Source: Anagrus nilaparvatae
Lineage: Eukaryota; Arthropoda; Insecta; Hymenoptera; Mymaridae
Reading direction: 5' to 3'
Assembly (NCBI GenBank): GCA_022575985.1
Contig: JAKSXM010000263.1
Coordinates: 11,512,001-11,576,000, forward strand
DNA length: 64,000 bases
In this document: in pieces, positions 48,463-60,299 of the stretch
Layout: each line of letters opens with the position of its first letter
Numbering within the stretch: the stretch's first letter is position 1
Notes under the pieces: model-generated
Seen by the model: only the letters and a program-made list of their open reading frames with translations
Told to the model about the DNA's origin: nothing
Databases searched by the model: none
Made by a program: the position numbers and the translations under genes

Positions 48463-49119
48463 TCACCCTTTTTATGATGACAATAAATTATCTTTTTGTA
48501 ATATCTTTAAAAAAACTAAAAATTTTCATTTTCTTATTTTAGAACCGCATGAGTGAACTCTTCTGCGTTCTAAATAAAAAAAAGAATTTAATTTTGGACC
48601 AATTTGAAGGAGTTGTTCGTTATTTAACTATAAACTATAACGATGAATGTGACCAGTACAGTTGTCCTTAAAATGAGTCATAGTGTAACGGTTAAACCTT
48701 TTGCTACCGACTACAAACTGATTTTAATGTATATTTAAAATGGATTCAACTACTTGCAACATATTCTCTTAGAAACAAGGCAAACTGTAATAAAAGGACA
48801 ATATTTAAGGATAGGTTATACGAAATTTTAACGTAAATGATAATATATTTCAGAATTAATATAAAGTATGTATAATACAAATTATAACCGAACAATAATA
48901 ATTAATAAAATAATTAGTTGAGGCTAATCAAGAATACTACTCAGAAGTGTCTCGAATAATCTAATCGTCAGTATGACTAAACGGATAGACGAAGGTCGTT
49001 GGTCGGCCTAGGTTCTGATTTTTTGGCTATATTTATACTTCGTTTTTGGTAATGGTCACCAGTGGAGTGACAGCGATCTCTAAACAGGATCTATTCTAAT
49101 ATATATTAAATTAATATTT
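48463..49119. other. Spacer, no gene
   Basis: I see no open frame or array. CGAAGGTCGTTGGTCGGCC near 48990 is the only GC-richer patch. Confidence 0.35.
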
Positions 49120-51231
49120 GAGTAATTCTTAGTGAAACTTTACTAATGGATAGGTAAAAGTTGGGGATTTGAAAAAAACTAATTGGGTTGGGTTTGGTAT
49201 ACGTCCATAAGATACCATACCAAATTTTAAGGTTTTAGGTTCAAAGGGTACAAAATGGCGGCTATTTTTCGGTCTTATATGGTTTTTAAAAAAAATCATT
49301 TTTAAAAATGACAATTTTCGATTTCATTTTTTCTACCCTCTGAATAAAGCTGAAAAATGGTTTTCTTGACTATTTCTTATGTAAAATTTCCCGCTGAATC
49401 CGAATCTGTCACCAGTTTTTCAAAAAAAAGCCAAGGAAAACCGGAAAATTGGAAAAACTAAGAAAACTCATTTTTTTTCAAACGCAGATTTTTCATACAG
49501 TCGTAACTTTTTTTTTTCCTAACCAGTCTTAAAATTTTTCTTTTTGTATGTACTTATTACTTTAAAAAAAATTTTTCAGAGTATTTGTCTTTTAAGTACT
49601 TAAAAATCCATTTCAATATTTCCCATTTTCACGAAATTTTCAATTTTCCGGATTTCCTTGTCACCAAATGAAAATTTTGACCAAATTTTCGGATTCCTCT
49701 AGAAATTTTACTAAAGACCCCCTTTTTTGAAAAGTTTTGGATGTTTCCATAACGCTATAGAAATAAAAGAAATAGCAAAATACTGAATAACTACAAAATA
49801 CGACAATGTTATAAAATAGGGTTTTTTCGTAATCTTTAATTCAATGCTGCAACCTCTACAGTTAACCAAAATACTTCCAATTCGTCTCATTTTTTTCGTA
49901 TAAGTGTCACCTTTCAATTCTCGTACACCACGATTTTTTTTAATTAATTCTCTCACGGCGATAGTCAATAAACCAAACGGCTATTCTTACCCCAAAATGA
50001 CCAATTTTTAAATTGCTGCCAAAATTCTAATTTTTGATAGAAATGGGTTCTGTAGGTCTTGAAAATTGTCTAAAAGCACTAAGTTTCCAAAAAATGTTTA
50101 CTCGTTGTTTTATAGTTATTTGTTTCGCAGATATGATAATTTAAATTCAGAGTCCCATTTTTAGGGTTTTTGAAAAAAAGTCAATTTTAATCTTTATCTT
50201 TAAAAAGGGGATATCTTAGAAAATATTTAAAGAAAAAAGACGAGTAAAATTTTTTTGGAAACTTAGTGCTTGTAGAAAATTTTTAAGGCCTACAGAACCC
50301 ATTTCTATTCTAAAATTAGAATTTTGGCAGCAATTTAAAAATTGGTCATTTTGGGGTAAGAATAGGCGTTTGGTTTATTGACTATCGCCGTGAGAGAATT
50401 AATTAAAAAAAATTGCGGTGTACCGGAATTGAAAGGTGACACTTATACGAAAAAAATGAGAGCAATTGGAAGTATTTTGGTTAACTGTCGAGGTTGCAGC
50501 ATTGAATTAAAGATTACGAAAAAACCCTATTTTATAACATTGTCGTATTTTGTAGTTATTCATTATTTTGATATTTCTTTTATTTCTAAAGCGTTATGGA
50601 AACATCCAAAACTTTTCAAAAAAGGGGGTCTTTAGTAAAAATCTCGAGGAATCCGAAAATTTGGTCAAAATTTTCATTAGGTGACAAGGAAATCCGGAAA
50701 ATTGAAAATGGAAAATTTCGTGAAAATGGGAAATATTGAAATGTATTTTTAAGTACTTAAAAGGCAAATACTCTGAAAAATTTTTTTTTAAGTAATAAGT
50801 ACATACAAAAACAAAAATTTAAAGACCGGTTAGGAAAAAAAAAAAGTTACGACTGTATGAAAAATCTGCGTTTCAAAAAAATTAGTTTTCTTAGTTTTTC
50901 TAATTTTCCGGTTTTCCTTGGCGTTTTTTTGAAAAACTGGTGGCAGATTCGGATTCAGCGGGAAATTTTACATAAGACATAGTCAAGAAAACCATTTTTC
51001 AGCTTTATTCAGAGGGTAGAAAAAATGTAATCAAAAATTGTCATTTTTAAAAATGATTTTTTTTAAAACCATATAAGACCGAAAAATAGCCGCCATTTTG
51101 TACCCTTTGAACCTAAAACCTTAAAATTTGGTATCGTATCTTATGAACGAATACCAAACCCAACCCAATTAGTTTTTTTCAAATCCCCGACTTTTACCTT
51201 TCCATTAGTAAAGTTTCACTAAGAATTACTC
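49120..51231. repeat. Foldback element G, ~1 kb arms
   Basis: GAGTAATTCTTAGTGAAACT at 49120 is mirrored exactly at 51212-51231. Arms run 49120-50116 and about 50243-51231 and are highly similar (for example CCGTATAAGACCGAAAAATAGC-like blocks, TTGGGTTGGGTTTGGTAT). ATTT flanks both sides, a possible 4-bp duplication. The 85-residue frames at 49711-49968 (minus) and 50378-50635 (plus) are the same sequence read from the two arms. The inner ~400 bp of each arm is the core shared with foldbacks A and D. Confidence 0.93.
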
Positions 51232-51339
51232 ATTTATAATTGACCTATACTAGGCAAAAAAATAAAAAACTATGTATTTTTTATTTTTATAAAGATGTTG
51301 TTTATTTTACAAATTTTTTTTATCTAACATTGAAGACAT

Positions 51340-52330
51340 GTTTACCGAATAAACTCAACCCTCATCATACCTTATACAAGTCAGCCCGGAACCGTTTATC
51401 ACAGTGCATCGGGTTGACTTAAGGCCATGTATCTTCTTTGGTTGAAGATCCTTCCATCCATTAATCCTTTCATCCTGGAGATCCTTACTTTCTCCTTCTT
51501 GTTATTTCACCGTGTCGTCAACTAGATAAATACGTAAGTTTATAAATAAATATATAAGTATATAAATAAATAAATAAATAGATATCCTTGTACGTCCTAC
51601 ATCGTCCCCACTTTGGTGCCGCGTGCAAGAACCATCCATCTCGGTTGCTCCTACACACGGCTCCTAGTTAGGGTGTCGTCAATAGCTTTTTAGTTCGCAG
51701 AATATCCTCCACCAACCTTGCGACAGCACTCCATCCTTCTTCATTTTGAAGCATTCTTTCAACGACATTGTCAGGCGCAATGTCACCTATTTCCGCCTTC
51801 AATTCCCTTTTTTGATCACCCACCGATCGCAACGAAAGAAAGTGTGATACGCATCATCGCGTTCGCCGGTACAGAACACATTCGGAGCTTCCAACTTTGC
51901 CCATCCTGAAGAGATAGGACTGAAAAAGCCCGTGTCTACTGAGAAACTGGGTCAAGAAGTAATTCACTTCCTCATGTTCTCTCTGGATCCATGGAGCGAC
52001 ATATTTTATGAGACGCCTGGTCCATGCGCTGTCTGTGGGATCCTTCCAGAGCGTCTGCCACTCCAGCATCACATCCCTCCTAACTTCCGCTTTGATACAG
52101 TCGACGTCGCCTTCATTTTTTCTATCGTAAATAAGTTAACGCTCTTTGGCGAGGAGCTTAATTGGGATAATGCCTGCGATCACAAGGACTGCCGCTTCCG
52201 AGACAGTCCTGTACGCGCAAAAAAACCCTCAGAGCACCTTGCCTCCAAATTCTTATTATGCCTTTCGCATACATATCCTTGTCTAACGCCTTCCCCCAAA
52301 TTTCTGCTGCATAAAATAGGAGAAAAACCG
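51340..52330 (-). pseudogene. R1-like LINE, C-terminal ORF2 and 3' UTR
   Basis: Reading right to left: AAEIWGKALDKDMYAKG and RIWRQGALRVFLR, a frameshift, then a VSEAAVLVIAGIIPIKLLA block and a stop, then WTRRLIKYVAPWIQREHEEV and FLTQFLSRHGLFQSYLFRMG (51854-52072). These are the thumb and C-terminal blocks of R1/TRAS-type LINE reverse-transcriptase proteins. The 3' UTR reaches about 51340 and matches 5812-5905. The copy is 5'-truncated at about 52325, next to the OTU gene. A plus-strand frame of 135 residues here is a shadow. Confidence 0.8.
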
Positions 52331-52339
52331 AAGAAATAG

Positions 52340-52914
52340 GTGTTAATAATGAGGAAGATTCGTTTAGCGGGGAATTTAAGGTAAAATTAAAAGGAAAGAA
52401 ATTAAATAATAAATCTGCAATAAAAATAAATATAGAAGAAACAGAAAAAACAAGTGAAATAATATCTAAAAATGAATATAAAAATGTAAATACTTTAAAT
52501 GAAAAACATAAAGAAAATGAAATTTTTTCACAGTTAAGTGAGGATTTAATTTATGAAAATGTTATACTAGGCTTGAAAAATGATATAGATGAAAATGATC
52601 GAATATTGGATAATCCAAAAGAATTTATACGATATAATCCTGCAAGAAATTGCACATAAATGAGTAAAAAGTTTAAAAGAATTTTAAGTGTCGACAATAC
52701 AGGAGATTGTTTATTTTATAGCTTATTAATATTAATAGGAAGCAAAATGTCTTTTAAAGAATTACGTGATAAATTGAAAAGAAGTAAATATTTGCAATTT
52801 TGCGAAAACCCAAATAGAACTTATAATATTTTAAATACGCCTAAAGAATATGGGGATTCAGAAGTAGTATTTTTATTTTCAAAAGAATATAAGATAAATA
52901 TATGTGTACATTTA
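52340..52914 (+). pseudogene. OTU-protease-like retrotransposon gene, copy B, part 1
   Basis: A Lys/Glu/Asn-rich part (SGEFKVKLKGKKLNNKSAIK) leads through a TAA at about 52658 into MSKKFKRILSVDNTGDCLFY. VDNTGDCLF is the OTU nucleophile motif with Asp and Cys present. KRSKYLQFCENPNRTYNILN and EYKINICVHL follow. The frame is cut at TTA (52912-52914) by the PIF/Harbinger element and continues in phase at 62002 (ENIVADSEG). The same C-terminal and middle blocks occur in copy A at 39 kb. It was part of a retrotransposon polyprotein or accessory ORF. Confidence 0.75.
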
Positions 52915-53110
52915 GGGTGATTCTACAGACCTCCGTAAACGCAAATGCAAACCGCAAACGTAAAAAAATTTCCAATACTGCAAACCCCTAGTATTTATTT
53001 TGATATTTATAACGTTTTTCAAGCACATGTAAGTTGAAGGAAGAAAACTTGTTGATTTTAAAGCAAAAAATTTAAAATAAAATCAGTAAAGAATAAAAAA
53101 TATATATGAT
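52915..53110. repeat. Left terminal inverted repeat of the PIF/Harbinger element
   Basis: Nearly 200 bp pair with 61805-62001. Landmarks include CCCCTAGTATTTATTTTGAT, ATAACGTTTTTCAAGCA and TTAAAGCAAAAAATTTAAA. A few mismatches show moderate age. Confidence 0.9.
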
Positions 53111-53409
53111 CTTTTAACAAAAAAATAATTTCGTTTTCTTATTATTACTTATTATGTCTCAAACTCCATAATAATTCTTTAACAATAATCAGCTTATTCT
53201 TCCATAATTTGGATTTGGAATATTAGCATGTACATAAAACAAAAGCTTATGTGAAAAAGAAAAATTTAGATAAAACAAGTCAACAATTGTATGTCTTTTT
53301 ACAGTTATCAATACTTCATTTAATTGTTAGTAGAATATACTTGAGAAGCAGAGAAAAGTTTAGAAGATGAAGGACAAAGCCTCATATTACTGAAGAGGTA
53401 AGGAATAAG

Positions 53410-54664
53410 GTTGGTGCATATCTAAACTTGTTCCGATACTTTTATTTAAATGATCATGAAGAGTTTTATAAGCTTATAAGAATGACAATTGAACAATTTG
53501 ATGCTCTGCATGAAATGGTCAGACCATACTTAGAAAAAGTTTACGTTGAGGGAAGAAAGCCATTGTGCAGTGAATTGAAACTGGCTGTAACTTTACAGTA
53601 AGTTGAAAATGCATTATTTATATTTTGTAAATCATGTTAATAATTATCTTAATATATTAAATATTTTTTTTTTTGGTTTCTTAGCACATGGTAGTTCAGT
53701 CAAAGACTGCGCTTGGTTGTTTAGAATTGGTGTTAGTACCGTGCACAAAATAATACCTCAAGTTGTTGAAGCTATAATAAAAGGGTTGTCCAAAAAGTAC
53801 ATGCCATTTCCAACTGCAAAACAGTGGCGAACCATTGCAAATAATATGCTTTACCAGTGGCAAATGCCTAACTGTTTGGGTGCTGTTGATGGTAAACATT
53901 TTAAAAATCAACGCTCCTCCTCATAGCGGAAGCTTCTTTCATAATAATTATAAGAAGCATTTTAGTATTGTTTTCATGGATTCCTGCGATGCCTTTCAAC
54001 GCTTCACTTCTGTTAAAGTTGGCGATTACGGTAATAAAAGCATCAGTAATTGTACGCATAAAAAAATGGTACATTTTTTATAACAATGTAAATTTTTTTA
54101 TTTTCTACAGGTCATTTAAATGATGCAGGCATTTTCAATAATTCAGAGATCGGTATTGCACTGGAAAACAAAGTACTTGAGTTACCAGAACCAAGTTTTT
54201 TAACTGGGACAGATACTAAATTGCCTTTCTTCTTTGTTGCTGATAGTGGCTTTTGATTGAAATCCTATTTGATGACTCCATTTGCGATATCTAATAACAT
54301 GTTAATAATTGAAAAAGTTTTCAATTATAGATTATCTAGAGCTCGCAGAATCACAGTATGAGCTTTTGGCCTTTTAGTCAAAAAATGGAGAGTATTAGAG
54401 TATCCACTTAATTTTAAAATTGAAACAACAAAAAATGTTGCATTGTCATTAAGCTACATCCATAATTTTCTAATCAGTACAGAATTAGTTTTAGTTAAAA
54501 AGTGAGAGAGGTCACGTAATAAATGACGCAATAAACGACAAAGAAAACAATGACGAAGATCAAAATGATTTACAAGATCCTGCTAGTACGTTTATACGTA
54601 ATACTTTAGCAGAATATTTTATGTCAGATAAAGGAAGTATTTATTTTCAATGGTTAAAAATTTA
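53410..54664 (+). pseudogene. HARBI1-type transposase, broken
   Basis: First block AYLNLFRYFYLNDHEEFYKL and TIEQFDALHEMVRPYLEKVY, ending LKLAVTL at about 53598. After a ~90-bp gap without clean splice signals, FLAHGSSVKDCAWLFRIGVS resumes near 53685, then CLGAVDGKH (first Asp). A 1-bp shift at ~53900 leads to NAPPHSGSFFHNNYKKHFSI and VKVGDYG. A well-formed intron (54031-54110, GTAATA...TTTTCTACAG) joins in phase to HLNDAGIFNNSEIG. LPFFFVADSGF has the second Asp, followed by TGA. Where families read VENAFG, TGA stands in place of the Glu region (near 54360). The end IRNTLAEYFMSDKGSIYF is at about 54660. The protein would cut and paste the element. Confidence 0.88.
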
Positions 54665-54789
54665 AAATGACTATGTATAATATTTAAGTATTCTGATTGA
54701 CATTTAGAGATTTAAAAATAAAATTAAAAAAATAAAGAATAAATAAGTTTATAGAAATATTTTTTATTTTACATTTTCAGTTACCTTTT

Positions 54790-56224
54790 CTCTAACAAAA
54801 ATAACCTCGTAGTTATACTCCCTGGCTCAGAGAGTTTTTTCAGGGAGTTAACTCCCTAAAACGGGGAGTTAACCACCTAAAACAGAGAGTTAACTCCCTG
54901 ATTTAGTTAACTACCTGTTATCTCCTCGAATACCTTCGGGATGAAAATGGACCGTACGAGGAAAAACTGATATCCTGGAGGCGTAAATTTTAATTTTTCA
55001 TCCAAAACAATTTTCCAATTTTCCAATTTTCCAATATGGCGGACCAGAAAAAATCAAAATCAAGACATTCTACATTACCTAGGGGTTTTCGGGGCCGAGA
55101 AAACAGTTTTTATGAATAAAAATTTTTATTTTTTTGCCCCAACATATTTTTCAATTTTCCAAAATGGCGGACCAGAAAAAATAAAAATAAAGACTTTTTA
55201 CGTTACCTAGAATTTTTCGGGGCCGAGAAAACCGTTTTAATGAATAAAAATTTTTATTTTTTTGCCCCAACTTATTTTCCAATTTTCCAAGATGGCGGAC
55301 CAGAAAAAATAAAAATAAAGACTTTCTACATTACCTAGGGTCCGCCATATTCTAAAATTGGAAAATATGTTGGGGCAAAAAAATAAAAATTTTCATTCAT
55401 AAAATCGGTTTTCTCGGCCCCGAAAACCCCTAGGTAATGTAGAGTCTTTATTTTGATTTTTTCTGGTCCGCCATCTTGGAAAATTGGAAAATATGTTGGC
55501 GCAAAAAAATAAAAATTTTTATTCATAAAATCGGTTTTCTCGGCCCCGAAAACCCCTAGGTAATGTAGAAAGTCTTTATTTTGATTTTTTCTGGTCCGCC
55601 ATCTTGGAAAATTGGAAAATATGTTGGGGCAAAAAAATCAAAATTTTCATTCATAAAATCGGTTTTCTCGGTCCCGAAAACCCCTAGGTAATGTAGAAAG
55701 TCTTTATTTTGATTTTTTCTGGTCCGCCATCTTGAAAAATTGGAAAATATGTTGGGGCAAAAAAATCAAAATTTTCATTCATAAAAACGTTTTTCTCGAC
55801 CCCGAAAACCCCCAGGTAATGTAGAAAGTCTTTATTTTTATTTTTTTTGGTCCGCCATATTGGAAAATTGGAAAATATGTTAGGGCAAAAAAATCAAAAT
55901 TTTCATTCATAAAAACGTTTTTCTCGACCCCGAAAACCCCCAGGTAATGTAGAAAGTCTTTATTTTTATTTTTTCTAATCCGCCATATTGGAAAATTAGA
56001 AAATTGGAAAATTGTTTAGGATGAAAAATTTAAATTTACGCCTCCAGGATATCAGTTTTCCCTCGTACGGTCCATTTTCATCCCGAAGGTATTCGAGGAG
56101 ATGACAGAAATTTCAGGGAGTTAACTCTCTGTTTTAGGTGGTTAACTCCCTGTTTTAGGGAGTAAACTACCTGAAATAACTCTCTGAGCCAGGGAGTATA
56201 ACTACGTGGTTATTTTTGTTAGAG
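54790..56224. repeat. Foldback element F, same family as E, nested
   Basis: It starts CTCTAACAAAAATAACCTCG and ends with the complement. Flanks TACCTTTT and TAACTTTT are a one-mismatch 8-bp duplication. It carries AGGGAGTTAACTCCCT units and about eight CCAAGATGGCGGACCAG-type units, reversing near 55340. Only decayed frames are present. It lies inside the PIF/Harbinger element. Confidence 0.9.
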
Positions 56225-56723
56225 TAACTTTTAAATTTAACAGGAAAATATAATTAACTTTATTATCTACAACAGGTGCAATTTTATCATGATTCTTACA
56301 TAATTGCACCTTGTATAAGCTCTTAAATTGAATTTTCTTTTAATTCTAATTTATTAGCAATCTTTTTTATTTAAATAATAAAAAAGGATGATACTATTAC
56401 TAAAACTTTTTTTAACAAAAAGAAAATATTCTTAATGTAAATCATTTCTTATTTCGAAATTTGAATTTCTTCTGTAAGTATTAATTTAAAAAAATTAAAA
56501 ACCTGCAGCTAAAATAATACTTATCAATTAAAAATAATAATAGCAAAATGGTTATATTATATTTTTTTAAGTTACACGCAAATGTTTTGATTTTGTATAA
56601 TATAAATAAAAATTTAAAGCTTCTAAAAATTTGGGAGTATCCACCTGTAACAAAATTAGTTATTTAGTATTTGAAATAAATTTTATAATACAAAGAAAAA
56701 AATTTCCCAACTTCTTTAGGCTA

Positions 56724-57484
56724 TTATCGAGGTTTCTGGGGGATGTCTATTATAACTGCAAGCATTTCTCTCATCATTTTATTCTTAATATCTTCACCTT
56801 TGATTTTTTCTTTCAAAATAATATTTGCTACATATATTTAAAGTTCAAGATCTTTTTCAGTAAATGTTGTTCCTCTAGAATAAATATTTGCACATTTTTG
56901 TAAAGCAGATATTAAATCTGCAATATCTAATTTAAAATCTTACTCCGCTGTCTCCATTTTTACTTTACAAAATCTGTCTACTTCTGGGAAAATACATTCT
57001 TTTTTATAAATTCTTAATAATAAATCATCTTCATCTTCCCAAATACAACTCTGTTTTCCTGTTTCTGGTTCGGGCTCAAGAACTCTTTTAGGAATTCTTT
57101 CTTGATTAACGAAGTTTAATTTATTGTAATAATTTAATAAATGAGTTGGTGGTAAAGGTTCTTCACCAGAGGCATATTTTCCAAACAGTTGATTTTTTTT
57201 AAAATCACAATAGCCCTTCAAGAGTCTTTCCCAGAAAATTTTAACATTATCACCCATGAATAAAAAATTTGTAATGATAAAAAATCTTGTTCAACAATTA
57301 TTTAATTAATCAAGTACTTTAAAAGGCTTACTAGATACACTTGTTTTAATTTATTATTTAAAGCCTGTGTTATTTTTGCATAATGTTTATTTTTAATGTA
57401 AATACTCATGTATCAAGGAAGCTCCATTCTATATAAATCTGGATATTTGATAACTTCATCTATTAACAAACCACCAAAATCCAT
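56724..57484 (-). pseudogene. MADF/BESS-like accessory gene, copy 1
   Basis: From the right: MDFGGLLIDEVIKYPDLYRM (57484 down), stop at 57413, a gap, then MGDNVKIFWERLLKGYCDFK from 57257, WEDEDDLLLRIYKKECIF, TAA at 56940, the same frame onward with FKLDIADLISALQKCANIYS, TAA near 56850, and IKGEDIKNKMMREMLAVIID ending at 56724. The N-terminus has the MADF layout (Phe/Leu, Tyr-Pro, Trp) and the tail has the BESS helix layout. The frame after 57257 is interrupted only by stops, not shifts. Such proteins bind transposon ends and bring in the transposase in PIF/Harbinger systems. Confidence 0.6.
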
Positions 57485-58439
57485 GTTTTTTAAATTCAAA
57501 AATAAAATTCGTTTTATTGAATAATGTGCCTTAATTTATGAATATATAAATATAAATGATAGTTAAAAATATGTTAAAAATAAAAAAACTATTAGGTTTT
57601 AAGTTTTAAATATTTTTTTTAAGAAGATTTCAGTCTGCTATATAAAAGAGGTTGGTATTGGTTGGTAAAGAGGAAATTTGAAGTTAATCAACTTCTCTAT
57701 ATAAATATAGAAGACTAATATTATCTACTATCGGGAATGTTTGAAATTAATTCAATGATTATTATTTTTTACCATGGTCTAACAAGAGCAACAATCAATT
57801 AGAAATCTAGGTCTATTTAAAGGATTTTTTGACATTTCTCTTTTCTTAAAATGGACAGAAAATAAATTTTAAAAAAGTTTAAAAAAATTAAAAAATTATA
57901 AATACAAAATTTTGTGACATTTTAATTTCAAATTTTCATTCAAAGACATTTTCCTAAATCAAATGATAAAGTTTATTTAATTTTGATAAACTTTATTAAT
58001 ATTTTTGGTTTTAAGTGTATTATAACATTTACATATAATATTATAGAACATTTTTTTACATATTACAATACATAAATATTTTTTTCATATTTAGTACTGA
58101 CTAAATAAATTTGAATTTTAACATACTTACGTACCAAACTTTTTCATTTTTATGTAATAGGATAATAGCGATACAAGCAAATATTCATATTTAATTCATG
58201 TAATACAACAAACTGATTAAATTGTCTATTCAAATTATTAGTATTAAACTATACTGTAGGTACAGTAGCTATAGAAATTAATATACATGGTAAAAAAATA
58301 GATATTTAGAATAGTACATACAAACAAATTCAAAGCTATATGAAAATGAATAATATTAATAAACTGCTTGTACAACGTTGCGCATATATTTATTTACTTT
58401 TTAAAGTAAAAAAATGTAAATAATTTACAAGGTATATTT
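57485..58439. other. AT-rich spacer
   Basis: I see no open frame, hairpin or array that stands out in this stretch. Confidence 0.4.
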
Positions 58440-59150
58440 AACAGAACTTACAGGGCTATTAAATTTACTATCTGGCTTAGGAAAAGATCCTTGAGATTCT
58501 GTTTTAATTATGTCTTTTTTATCATCTTCAGATTCCGATTTTACATTTGCAGTTTCTTGTTTTTCAGACTTATCTTGCTGATCTGTTTCTGCTTCTTGAG
58601 ATTTTACTTCTTCCTTAACAGTTTTTTTTTTTTAAGTACAAAATCACTAAGCGAACAATATTTGGTCATTAAGACTTCATAATAAGTTGAATCAAGCGCT
58701 AAAATTTTAACTCCTGCTTGATCTTTAATTTGCACCTGGAGTTTTGTTTACAGTTGTTGTAACTTTTTTATATTAACGTATTGAAGATAACCAAAGCCAA
58801 CCCCATTGTCCATGTACTCTATATTTTTCTTCTTTACCTTTTTAAGAGTTAAAGAACCTGTTTTCGATCTTGTAACTATCACGTGATTTTTTCCTAAAAA
58901 GATTTTTTTTTTTTAATTGAAATGTCTTAAATATAACCTCCAGTATAAAGACCATACACGAAGGCTTAAAATACCTGGTTCTCTTTTTATTACATTTTCA
59001 TAAGTAAAAGAAAAATATAAGATTTGCCTGAATTAATGGACATCAAATAAAATTCGCAATGCCAACCCAGGATATATATCTAGTTCAGATAGATCTTTTT
59101 TATGCACACACATTATGTCATGGCCAGCATGACTAAATAGTTTAATTTTT
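58440..59150 (-). pseudogene. Unassigned coding-like blocks, possible captured host exons
   Basis: On the minus strand three blocks look coding. Near 59060-59130: HAGHDIMCVHKKDLSELDIY. Near 58770-58890, after a TTTTTTAG acceptor-like end: HVIVTRSKTGSLTLKKVKKK and IEYMDNGVGFGYLQYV. Near 58450-58730: AGVKILALDSTYYEVLMTKY followed by an acidic Lys/Glu-rich tail (VKEEVKSQEAETDQQDKSEK). Composition is less AT-biased at codon positions one and two than in spacer. I do not recognise the protein. The blocks could be exons of one captured gene separated by decayed introns. Confidence 0.4.
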
Positions 59151-59399
59151 ACCGTTTTCTTATTTGATAACTGAACAAATAGTTCAGTTATCAAATTTTA
59201 TATTATTTCTTATACACCTATATTTACTTAAGACATTTTATATTTCCTAAATTTTGGGTTTTTTCTAGTTTATATTTACTTTAGATTACGATACTGCACA
59301 CATGATGTTTACGCCATATAAATATTTCTTAATATTACTTGTGTTTTATATGTAGCTTATTTATTTAAGATTTTTTAATTCATGATTTTTATATTTTTT

Positions 59400-59770
59400 G
59401 GAAAACCAGAATAATTTAAATTTGTCCCGTCATACTTTGTCAGGTGATTTTTTATTGTATAGCTTCATAGAAAATACACGTAAAGCCCACGGGCTTTATC
59501 AGGTGCTCAATTTGTATATAAGCAGCAGTTTTTTACATTGAAATCAGTTCCAATCCAACCGTTACTAACCTGGTACAGTTTACAGTCATTCAGTACCAAC
59601 CTCTCCTGCAGAATCTACAGTCATTTTCTGCAATTCCTAGCCTTTGCCATTTACAGTCACTTGGCAAAAATCCTATACAGTCCACTACTTTATTTCATTT
59701 CTTTATATTATAAGTTTAGATTAATATTATAGTTAAAGTAAATTAATGAATAAACATTTATAAATAACTT
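59400..59770 (+). promoter_or_regulatory. Promoter- or solo-LTR-like stretch
   Basis: TATATAAGCAGCAG (about 59515) is a good TATA box; GAAATCAGTTCC about 30 bases on fits an initiator; AATAAA-type signals are at 59748. Four ACAGTCA repeats lie between. The order TATA, start, poly(A) signal within ~350 bp is typical of a solo LTR, but I could not find ends or a duplication. Confidence 0.3.
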
Positions 59771-59910
59771 TAACTATTTTGTGCATTCTTTATTTTTTTT
59801 TTTGCAAACTCACATACGTCATATCACATTACTTGCTCTGTTTGAGCTTCTTGTACTTTTTTCTTCTAAGTCATTGTCGCTTATTTTTTATGTTGTTTTA
59901 TAAAAATATT

Positions 59911-60296
59911 CTATGACCCAAAATTGTATAAAATTATAATACTTAAAATCAAAAATATTGATGCTATAATAATACAAATCCATGTCATTAGTCCAATTCT
60001 TGTTAAAACCTCTCCGATTGTTAGAAAAGCATCAAAAAATGATATCTTGTGACCATCAAAAGATTTATTTAGATTATCTCTAAACAATATAGAGTACTTG
60101 ATTCCATGATAAAGGTATGTTACAATGCAAACAACAAACGAAAATCGACAGAGTTCAGAAAATTCTCTAATCATCATGCATAAAAATTCTCCATTTTGAT
60201 GATAATGAAAAAACCTTATAAAAAAAGAATCCAAATCTTCTATATGATTGCCAACATCGGAACCAGGAATATCTTACTGATCAATATTTTCATTTG
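59911..60296 (-). pseudogene. ATG9-like fragment
   Basis: On the minus strand the frame runs DVGNHIEDLDSFFIRFFHYH, then QNGEFLCMMIREFSELCRFS, a hydrophobic segment, GIKYSILFRDNLNKSFDGHK, and FLTIGEVLTRIG with a second hydrophobic segment. The NHIEDLD-x-FF block, the YHQ-x-GF/EF-x-CM-x6-E pattern and the order of the two membrane helices match the start of the autophagy lipid scramblase ATG9. Only about 115 residues remain of a protein usually above 700; TAA precedes the block at about 60270 and the frame ends at 59911. It lies in the PIF/Harbinger element, so it is a captured piece or the remains of a gene there before. Confidence 0.65.
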
Positions 60297-60299
60297 CCA

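Noticed and set aside
48151..48556. Several open frames with His-Thr/Ala-Arg repeats
   Set aside because: Same cause: the CA/CGCA tract and its flanks in an inverted GT-repeat element.
49711..50635. Two matching 85-residue open frames, one on each strand
   Set aside because: They are the two arms of foldback G read in mirror fashion. Identity follows from the inverted repeat, not from coding selection; no domain is recognisable.
51932..52339. 135-residue plus-strand open frame
   Set aside because: Shadow of the LINE C-terminal coding sequence, which is recognisable on the minus strand.
56724..57484. Genetic-code change explaining in-frame TAA stops
   Set aside because: Stops in the window include TAA, TAG and TGA and come with frameshifts in many genes, so ordinary decay explains them.
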